In this document: in pieces, positions 39,391 through 44,149 of the stretch | Position numbering within the stretch: the first letter of the stretch is position 1 | Layout of the letters: each line of letters starts with the position of its first letter | DNA from: Micromonospora lupini str. Lupac 08 | Lineage (GTDB): Bacteria; Actinomycetota; Actinomycetes; Mycobacteriales; Micromonosporaceae | Length of the DNA stretch: 44,149 nt | Direction of reading: 5' to 3' | Assembly: GCF_000297395.2 (NCBI RefSeq) | Contig: NZ_HF570107.1 | Coordinates: 30,509-74,657 of the forward strand | Made by a program: the position numbers and the translations under genes | Notes under the pieces: generated by a model | Seen by the model: the letters and a program-made list of their open reading frames with translations, nothing else | What the model was told of the DNA's origin: nothing | The model's database searches: none

Positions 39391-40101
39391 ATGGCAGAAA
39401 TCACTGGGGATCAGCGCGTCCAGTCCGAGGTTCTGGAGGGCCTGGCGACGGCCGTCAACCACCGCCGCTGGTTCGTCGAGCTGGCAGTGCCCTACCTCGG
39501 TGACGACCCCATCGAGATCGGCAGCGGCCTCGGTGACTACGCCCTGGAGTGGTCGCAGCGGCTGCCCCGGTTCACCGCCACGGAGGCCGACCCCGACCGG
39601 CTGGTGCAGCTCAAGGAGCGCCTCGCCGAACAACCGGGCATCGACGTTCGACAGATGCTGCTGCCGCACAACGACCGGGGGAACTACAGCGCCGCCGTGT
39701 CGTACAACGTCCTGGAGCACATCGAGGACCACGTGGGCGCGCTGCGCAGCATGCGCGACCTGGTCCGCCCCGGCGGCGCGGTGATCATCATCGTGCCGGC
39801 GTTCCAGTTCGCCATGAGCCCCGCGGACATCGCCACCGGCCACGTCCGCCGGTACACGAAGAGGACGCTCGGCACGGCGATGACCGAGGCCGGCCTGACG
39901 GTGGAGAAGATCCACTACGCGAACGCGCTCGGGCTGATCGGCTACTTCATGGCCACCAAGGTCTTCCGGCTGATGCCGAAGGAGGGGCCGATGGTCAAGG
40001 TGTACGACACGCTCGTCCTCCCCGCCACGAAGGCCGCCGAACAGGTCGTCCGACCCCCGTTCGGCCAGTCCGTCTTCGCGGTGGCCCGCGTCCCCGCCTG
40101 A
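39391..40101 (+). CDS. SAM-dependent class I methyltransferase
   Basis: 236 aa, ATG with GTGAGGAATC upstream. Motif I is PIEIGSGLGDYALEWSQRLP, then ATEADPDRLVQLKERL (acidic end of strand 2), SYNVLEHIEDHVGALRSMRDLVRPGGAVIIIVPAF (motifs post-I to III) and RRYTKRTLGTAMTEAGLTVEKIHYANALG. This is a Methyltransf_11/12-type enzyme, often found beside cell-surface glycosyltransferases. It is divergent to the GT-C-like gene and may modify the same glycan. Substrate unknown. The C-terminal half has a hydrophobic stretch NALGLIGYFMATKVFRLMP that may touch the membrane. A long hairpin follows the stop. Confidence 0.88.
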   Translation: MAEITGDQRVQSEVLEGLATAVNHRRWFVELAVPYLGDDPIEIGSGLGDYALEWSQRLPRFTATEADPDRLVQLKERLAEQPGIDVRQMLLPHNDRGNYSAAVSYNVLEHIEDHVGALRSMRDLVRPGGAVIIIVPAFQFAMSPADIATGHVRRYTKRTLGTAMTEAGLTVEKIHYANALGLIGYFMATKVFRLMPKEGPMVKVYDTLVLPATKAAEQVVRPPFGQSVFAVARVPA

Positions 40102-40127
40102 CCCACGCACCCCGCCACCCCGCCATC

Positions 40128-40202
40128 CCGCGATCTTGCACTTTCTGTCGCCGTGCCGTCCCTTATTTGGAGAATGCCGGGACAGGAAGTGCAAGATCGC
40201 GG
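40128..40202. repeat. Long hairpin with the CGCGATCTTGCACTT arms
   Basis: 22-nt arms (40128-40149 and 40181-40202, one mismatch) around a 31-nt loop. The arm sequence CGCGATCTTGCACTT is, to my knowledge, abundant in Micromonospora-type genomes. It lies between the convergent methyltransferase and PEBP genes and may act as a terminator or a dispersed repeat. Confidence 0.7.
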
Positions 40203-40212
40203 AAAGCGGGGG

Positions 40213-40755
40213 TTACTCCTTGATCTGGTACGTCGGGCGGATCACCGCTCGCGCCAGGGTGTGGAAGGTCAGGTTGAAGCCCACGTAGGCCGGGCTGGCG
40301 TCCGGGGTGAGGTCCAGGTGGTCGACGTCCAGGGCGTGCACCGCGAAGACGTACCGGTGCGGGCGGTCTCCGGGCGGCGGCGCCGCCCCGCCGTACCCCT
40401 GCTCGCCGTAGTCGTTGCGGACCGAGAAGGCCCCGCCGAGGTCGGTGCCCGCCGCTCCGCCCGCGCCGCTGGGCAGCTGCGTGACGCCGACCGGGACGTT
40501 CACCAGCACCCAGTGCCAGAAACCGCTGCCGGTCGGGGCGTCGGGGTCGTAGCAGGTAACGGTGAAGCTCTTGGTCTCGGCGGGGAAGTCCGACCAGGTC
40601 AGCTGCGGGGAGACGTTCTCACCACCGGTGCTGCCGTGGGCGTGCCGGGCGTCCATCGGCTCGCCGTTCTGCACGTCATCACTCGTCAGGGTGAACGAGG
40701 GCACGGTCGGCAGCAGCTCGTACGGGTCCGGGGCGATCGGTCGTTCGAGGGTCAT
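40213..40755 (-). CDS. YbhB/YbcL-family (PEBP, Raf-kinase-inhibitor-like) protein
   Basis: 180 aa, ATG at 40755 with AAGGACG upstream. Signature motifs: SFTLTSDDVQNGEPMD, VSPQLTWSDFPAETKSFTVTCYDPDAPTGSGFWHWVLVNVP (the DPDAP and HW ligand-pocket residues), and GYGGAAPPPGDRPHRYVFAVHAL (the GxxPPxxxxHRY motif). No signal peptide, so it is cytosolic. Bacterial members bind small anionic ligands and have no proven general role. It converges with the methyltransferase gene, with the long hairpin between them. Confidence 0.9.
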   Translation of the reverse strand: MTLERPIAPDPYELLPTVPSFTLTSDDVQNGEPMDARHAHGSTGGENVSPQLTWSDFPAETKSFTVTCYDPDAPTGSGFWHWVLVNVPVGVTQLPSGAGGAAGTDLGGAFSVRNDYGEQGYGGAAPPPGDRPHRYVFAVHALDVDHLDLTPDASPAYVGFNLTFHTLARAVIRPTYQIKE

Positions 40756-40898
40756 CGGGACGGCGTCCTTCCGGTGTGGGCGGATACCTGCCCTTCATAC
40801 CCCGTTCCGGGCCGACGAACGACCAGATGCGTCGGGTGTCCGGCGTCACCGGCCGGCCGCTATGGTGGGCAGCCTGCAACGTTCCACGGGGGGACTAC

Positions 40899-41054
40899 TT
40901 GCTAGGGATCTGGCGCGACTTCCTGGTCGCCGTCGCCACCGCGCTGCGCAAACCGAACGAGCAGGCGCTCGCCGAGGAGCGCCGACGCGCGGTCGAGCGG
41001 CTGGCCGACGAGACGATCCGCGAGAACCGGCGGACGGTCGACCCACCGGAGTAG
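40899..41054 (+). CDS. Small 51-aa protein of unknown function
   Basis: The TTG at 40899 has CACGGGGGGA just upstream; a TATGGT at 40861-40866 could be the -10 element. The peptide begins LLGIWRDFLVAVATALRKPN and continues as one charged helix (EQALAEERRRAVERLADETIRENRRT). A short hydrophobic N-terminal helix followed by a charged helix suggests a small membrane-linked protein. It ends 6 bp before the tRNA-Ser gene on the other strand. I recognise no named family. Confidence 0.6.
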   Translation: MLGIWRDFLVAVATALRKPNEQALAEERRRAVERLADETIRENRRTVDPPE

Positions 41055-41060
41055 CGGTGG

Positions 41061-41147
41061 CGGAGGGTGTGGGATTCGAACCCACGAAGACATCGCTGCC
41101 TTACCGGTTTTCAAGACCAGCGCCATCGGCCACTAGGCGAACCCTCC
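41061..41147 (-). tRNA. tRNA-Ser (anticodon TGA)
   Basis: On the minus strand: acceptor GGAGGGT/ACCCTCC, anticodon arm CTGGT-CTTGAAA-ACCGG with anticodon TGA, long variable arm, T-arm GTGGG-TTCGAAT-CCCAC, discriminator G. All arms pair. Confidence 0.95.
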
Positions 41148-41329
41148 CGGACCGGCACCCGCGGGTGTACGGCCGTGAACAGTCTGCCACGACACCCGCC
41201 GGCCGGCTCGGCGTCCCTCCCCGAAGCGCCGGCCACACGGTGCCCGGAGCGTCCACTGTGGCGCGGGTCGGCGTCACCCGACGGGAATCGGGACACGCGT
41301 CGCAGCGTTAGCGGCGTGATCGACTCGGA

Positions 41330-41380
41330 TTCCTTGAAACCGGGGCGTCAGACCGCCATGGATGCCCCGGTTTCAAGGAA
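41330..41380. repeat. Perfect 17-bp inverted repeat
   Basis: TTCCTTGAAACCGGGGC (41330-41346) and its exact complement (41364-41380) around a 17-nt loop. It lies downstream of the leftward-transcribed promoter side of tRNA-Ser and upstream of the quinone oxidoreductase, in the 362-bp stretch 41148-41509 that has no gene. It may be a terminator or the end of a small mobile element. Confidence 0.7.
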
Positions 41381-41381
41381 C

Positions 41382-41464
41382 CCGGGGCGGCGCCCCGACA
41401 ACCGGGGCCGAGCGCCGACCACCCGGGGCCGAGCGCCGACCACCCGGGGCCGCGCGCCGAGCGA
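41382..41464. repeat. 21-bp tandem repeats (two exact, two diverged copies)
   Basis: CCGGGGCCGAGCGCCGACCAC occurs at 41402-41422 and 41423-41443. Diverged copies flank it at about 41382-41401 and 41444-41464. They directly follow the inverted repeat and end about 45 bp before the quinone oxidoreductase -10 candidate. Confidence 0.75.
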
Positions 41465-41521
41465 CCCCGCCCGACCGGGGCGCTCCTGCGGCCCGTTGGC
41501 GCATCGGGTATGACTGAGGCC

Positions 41522-42499
41522 ATGCGAGCCATCACCGTTCCGCAGCCCGGTGGACCCGACGCGCTGGTCTGGGCCGAGGTCCCCGACCCGGAGCCCGGTC
41601 CGGGCGAGGTGATCGTCAGGGTGCGGGCCAGCGCGGTCAACCGTGCCGACCTGCTGCAGCGGCAGGGGCACTATCCACCGCCGCCGGGAGCGCCCGCGTA
41701 CCCCGGGTTGGAGTGCTCCGGGGTGATCGACGCGATCGGCCCGGAGGTGACCGGATGGTCCGTCGGGCAGGAGGTCTGTGCGCTGCTGGCCGGCGGCGGG
41801 TACGCCGAGCGCGTCGCCGTGCCCGCCGGGCAGTTGCTGCCGGTGCCGGCGGGCGTCGACCTGGTCGACGCCGCGGCGCTGCCGGAGGTGGCCTGCACGG
41901 TGTGGTCGAACGTGGTGGGGGTGGGCCGGCTCGGCTCGGGTGACACGCTGCTGGTGCACGGTGGGGGCAGCGGGATCGGCACGTTCGCGATCCAGCTCGG
42001 GGCGGCTCTCGGCGCCACTGTGCTGGCGACCGCCCGCACGGCCAAGCACCCCCTCCTGCGCGAGCTGGGCGCGGCGCACACGATCGACTACCGGGAGCAG
42101 GACTTCGTCGAGGAGGTTCGCAAGATCACCGACGACCACGGCGCGGACGTCATCCTCGACATCATGGGCGCGTCCTACCTGGGCCGGAACGTCGCCGCGC
42201 TGGCGACCGGCGGCCGGCTCGTGGTGATCGGGATGCAGGGTGGTCGCAAGGCCGAGCTGGACCTCGGCGCGCTGCTGGCCAAGCGGGCAAGCGTCGCGGC
42301 GACCGCGCTGCGCTCCCGACCGCTGGCCGAGAAGGCGGAGATCGTCCGGGGCGTACGCGATGAGGTGTGGCCGTTGGTCGAGGCCGGCGCGGTCCGCCCG
42401 GTGGTGGACCGGCGGCTGCCGATGGCCGAGGCGGCGCAGGCGCATCGGCTGGTCGAGTCGAACGACCACGTCGGTAAGGTGCTACTCACCGTCGGGTGA
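41522..42499 (+). CDS. NAD(P)H quinone oxidoreductase (zinc-independent MDR, PIG3/zeta-crystallin type)
   Basis: 325 aa from the ATG at 41522; an ATG at 41510 would add four residues. TATGAC at 41509-41514 lies 7 nt before 41522, which fits a leaderless start there, and the family usually begins MRAI. Motifs: ASAVNRADLLQRQGHYPPPPGAP, YPGLECSGVIDAIG, and the cofactor loop LVHGGGSGIGTFAIQLGAALGA, which prefers NADPH. No zinc-ligand cysteines. It reduces quinones or enals, an oxidative-stress role. The 3' end overlaps the convergent soxR by 18 bp, and SoxR in actinobacteria controls such reductases. Confidence 0.92.
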   Translation: MRAITVPQPGGPDALVWAEVPDPEPGPGEVIVRVRASAVNRADLLQRQGHYPPPPGAPAYPGLECSGVIDAIGPEVTGWSVGQEVCALLAGGGYAERVAVPAGQLLPVPAGVDLVDAAALPEVACTVWSNVVGVGRLGSGDTLLVHGGGSGIGTFAIQLGAALGATVLATARTAKHPLLRELGAAHTIDYREQDFVEEVRKITDDHGADVILDIMGASYLGRNVAALATGGRLVVIGMQGGRKAELDLGALLAKRASVAATALRSRPLAEKAEIVRGVRDEVWPLVEAGAVRPVVDRRLPMAEAAQAHRLVESNDHVGKVLLTVG

Positions 42500-42940
42500 C
42501 GGCGGGCGGGGCAGCATGAGGCGTGCGCCGGGGCCCTCGCCGGCCAGCGCGTCCCCGGGGTTGTAGAGCGTGCAGCGTTGCAGGGACAGGCAGCCGCAGC
42601 CGATGCAGCCGTCCAGGTCGTCGCGGAGTTTGGTGAGCAGCCGGATCTTCTCGTCCAGCCGGCCGCGCCAGCTCGCGGAGAGGCGTTCCCAGTCCTGTGG
42701 GCTGGGGGTGCGGCCGCCGGGAAGCGATTCCAGCGCCTCGCGGATCTCGTCCAGGGAGATGCCGACCTGCTGGGAGATCCGGATGAAGGCGACCCGCCGC
42801 AGTTCGGCGCGGGCGTAGCGGCGTTGGTTTCCGCCGGTGCGATCGGCGCGGATCAGACCGAGCCGCTCGTAGTAGCGCAGCGCCGACGGCGCGACCCCGG
42901 AGCGGACGGACAGCTCGCCGATCGTCAGTGCTTCCTGCAT
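42482..42940 (-). CDS. soxR: Redox-sensitive transcriptional activator SoxR
   Basis: 152 aa from the ATG at 42940, with AAGGA 6-7 nt upstream. The MerR HTH is LTIGELSVRSGVAPSALRYYERLGLIRADR. A dimerisation helix follows, then the 2Fe-2S loop CIGCGCLSLQRC (four Cys in CX2CXCX5C spacing), which marks SoxR. It activates a few genes in response to redox-active compounds such as quinones or actinomycete pigments. A SoxR-like inverted repeat lies directly upstream, so autoregulation is likely. It converges with the quinone oxidoreductase gene. Confidence 0.95.
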   Translation of the reverse strand: MQEALTIGELSVRSGVAPSALRYYERLGLIRADRTGGNQRRYARAELRRVAFIRISQQVGISLDEIREALESLPGGRTPSPQDWERLSASWRGRLDEKIRLLTKLRDDLDGCIGCGCLSLQRCTLYNPGDALAGEGPGARLMLPRPPSPDGE

Positions 42941-42947
42941 CACCGAT

Positions 42948-42977
42948 CCTTGAATTGAAGTGGACTTCAACTCAAGG
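42948..42977 (-). promoter_or_regulatory. SoxR-box-like inverted repeat before soxR
   Basis: A 30-bp inverted repeat with 14-bp arms (13 of 14 pairs) around GG: CCTTGAATTGAAGT and ACTTCAACTCAAGG. The outer CTTGA/TCAAG is like the MerR/SoxR operator core (CCTCAAGT...ACTTGAGG). It begins 7 bp upstream of the soxR ATG. Confidence 0.65.
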
Positions 42978-42987
42978 TTAGCGGCGA

Positions 42988-43695
42988 TCAGCGTGCGGAC
43001 GAGACCGCCGGACGACGGCGTGCGCGCTCGCGACCGAGGATCCAGATCGCCTCGACGCCGTCCTTCCAGGTGATCTTCTTGCCCTCTTCGCGGCCCCGCG
43101 CCCGGTAGCTGATCGGCACCTCGTACGGGCGGATCTTGCGGCGCAGCAGCTTGCCGGTCACCTCCGCCTCCATGCCGAAGCCCCGCGAGCGCACCTCCAG
43201 GGACCGGTACAGCTCCACCGGCATCAGCTTGAAGCAGGTCTCCAGGTCGCCGATGTACGAGTTGAAGAGGACGTTCGCCGCCATCGTGACGCCCTTGTTG
43301 CCCATCACGTACCAGAAGCTGTAGGCGCTGTGGCTGCCGAAGGTGCGATTTCCGTAGACGACCGTGGCCCGCCCGTCGAGCACCGGGGCGAGCAGCCTGG
43401 GGATGTCCTGCGGGTCGTACTCCAGGTCGGCGTCGAGGATGACCATGTAGTCGCCCTCGGCGCTGTCCACAGCCGTCTTGATGGCCGCGCCCTTGCCCGC
43501 GTTGCGCTGGTGGGTGATGACCCGCAGGCGGGCGTCGTCGGCGCGACCGAGGACCTCGCCGGTGCCGTCCCGGCTGCCGTCGTCGACGACGACCAGCTCG
43601 ATCTCGCAGGGATAGTCAACCGCCAACGCCTGCTTGAGGGCATCCGCGATGCGTTCTTCCTCGTTGTAGACCGGCATGAGGATCGAGAGCTTCAC
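42988..43695 (-). CDS. GT2 glycosyltransferase, dolichol-phosphate-mannose-synthase-like
   Basis: 235 aa from GTG 43695, which has GGAGA 6 nt upstream; the GTG at 43707 has no ribosome site. GT-A motifs: LSILMPVYNEEERIADAL, IELVVVDDGSRDGTGEVL, THQRNAGKGAAIKTAVDSAEGDYMVILDADLEYDPQDIPRLL (the DxD metal site is DAD) and GDLETCFKLMPVELYRSL. The length and the absence of a membrane tail fit polyprenyl-phosphate sugar synthases of the DPM1 type. The product would serve membrane GT-C enzymes such as the one at 37.4-39.2 kb and perhaps the downstream membrane protein. Confidence 0.9.
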   Translation of the reverse strand: MKLSILMPVYNEEERIADALKQALAVDYPCEIELVVVDDGSRDGTGEVLGRADDARLRVITHQRNAGKGAAIKTAVDSAEGDYMVILDADLEYDPQDIPRLLAPVLDGRATVVYGNRTFGSHSAYSFWYVMGNKGVTMAANVLFNSYIGDLETCFKLMPVELYRSLEVRSRGFGMEAEVTGKLLRRKIRPYEVPISYRARGREEGKKITWKDGVEAIWILGRERARRRPAVSSAR

Positions 43696-43819
43696 GGGAA
43701 TCTCCACGGTGGCGACAACACGTCGGGCATAGCCTAGCCTGGCTGGTCAGCCCGACGGTCGCCGCCACCGTCGGACAGCCGGCGTGGCGGGCTCAGCCGG
43801 ATGGTGTTTACTTCCCGCC

Positions 43820-44149
43820 ATGTCGGCTGCCGGCTCCCTGCTCGCGGTGCTTCCCGCCGCCTCGGTGCTCCTGCTCACTGTCGCGACAGCGCCACGCGGG
43901 GTCGACCCGGTGGCGCCGACACGGCTCGCCGCCGTGCGCGCGGCAGTGGTCGCCGGGGCGTACGCGGTGCTCGTCGTCGAGGTGCTCGGCGCGCTGCACG
44001 CGCTGACCCGGCCGGCGTTCGTCGCCGCCTGGCTGCTCTTCCTGCTCGCCACCGCGACGGCGGTGGCCCTGCGCTGGCGCCGGGACACCCCGGTCGCCGA
44101 GGCGCCCGCCGCGACGCCCCTGCGCGTGCCGGTCGGCGCGGCGGTGGCC
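43820..44149 (+). CDS. Membrane protein, 5' part (partial at the right edge)
   Basis: 110 codons from the ATG at 43820 to the window end. A TTTACT 8-13 nt upstream suggests a leaderless promoter. Three hydrophobic helices are visible: SLLAVLPAASVLLLTVATA, LAAVRAAVVAGAYAVLVVEVLG and FVAAWLLFLLATATAVALRW, followed by a polar stretch RRDTPVAEAPAATPLRV. The layout and the divergent GT2 gene suggest a glycan-assembly membrane protein, perhaps of the GT-C type, but the family-defining part lies outside the window. Confidence 0.7.
   Translation, partial: MSAAGSLLAVLPAASVLLLTVATAPRGVDPVAPTRLAAVRAAVVAGAYAVLVVEVLGALHALTRPAFVAAWLLFLLATATAVALRWRRDTPVAEAPAATPLRVPVGAAVA

Noticed and set aside
39268..40194. 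308-residue minus-strand frame opposite the methyltransferase
   Set aside because: No motifs; the plus strand has complete methyltransferase motifs and a ribosome site.
41382..41464. CRISPR array
   Set aside because: The 21-bp units are directly adjacent, with no spacers, and no cas genes are near.

Overview
The window looks like chromosome of a high-GC filamentous actinobacterium, most likely Micromonosporaceae (Micromonospora or a close relative). The reasons are the very GC-rich third codon positions, many GTG starts, GTGA/ATGA stop-start overlaps, several leaderless-looking starts, an AfsR/SARP-type regulator, actinobacterial SCO6880/DUF4913 secretion genes and the CGCGATCTTGCACTT hairpin that I associate with Micromonospora-type genomes. 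The genus is an inference; no rRNA or ribosomal marker is present.

Layout. (1) 1-5.45 kb: 3' end of an actinobacterial conjugation/type IV secretion-like operon (Gly/Ala-rich partial protein, SCO6880-family protein, VirB4-like ATPase, TraG/VirD4-like coupling ATPase, DUF4913 protein), followed by a convergent beta-propeller-like lipoprotein gene. (2) 7.0-13.1 kb: a tight six- or seven-gene operon of poorly described genes: a 54-aa peptide, a 111-aa protein, a GT4 glycosyltransferase, a HAD-domain protein, a degenerate nucleoside-hydrolase-like protein, a protein with RDG and GTIQ motifs, and a NUDIX hydrolase. This is the best candidate for an undescribed system. (3) 13.2-20.7 kb: a lone hemC, then a lipoprotein, a MacA-like adaptor, a MacB-like ABC ATPase and permease, and a response regulator/sensor kinase pair, probably one envelope-stress or antimicrobial-peptide module. 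(4) 20.7-25.1 kb: an exported TAP-type peptidase and a large SARP/NB-ARC/TPR regulator. (5) 25.4-28.1 kb: epoxide hydrolase, AraC-type regulator and RibD/DHFR-like reductase.

(6) 28.2-30.9 kb is a mobile-element scar next to tRNA genes. It holds an IS5-family transposase remnant, a toxin-like C-terminal fragment with a possible immunity gene, a tyrosine-integrase C-terminal fragment and a 47-bp duplication of the 3' half of tRNA-Arg(ACG), placed 949 bp from the intact tRNA. Between the two att-like copies lie a DUF4259 gene and paired 16-bp palindromes. The toxin and integrase fragments have both lost their N-terminal parts and abut, as a single deletion would produce.

(7) 31-44 kb is mainly housekeeping and accessory chromosome: EcsC-like protein with a Lys/Ala/Pro-rich tail, CPBP protease, flavohemoprotein-like enzyme, an XRE-peptide deformylase fusion, an iron-box-preceded FhuF-like reductase, a GT-C-like membrane protein with a divergent methyltransferase, PEBP protein, tRNA-Ser(TGA), quinone oxidoreductase with convergent SoxR, a DPM1-like GT2 and the start of a membrane protein. 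Visible control sites are a SoxR-like inverted repeat, an IdeR/DmdR1-like iron box, an unassigned 17-bp palindrome before the flavohemoprotein and several strong hairpin terminators. All family assignments come from reading motifs in the translated sequence; no database search was possible.
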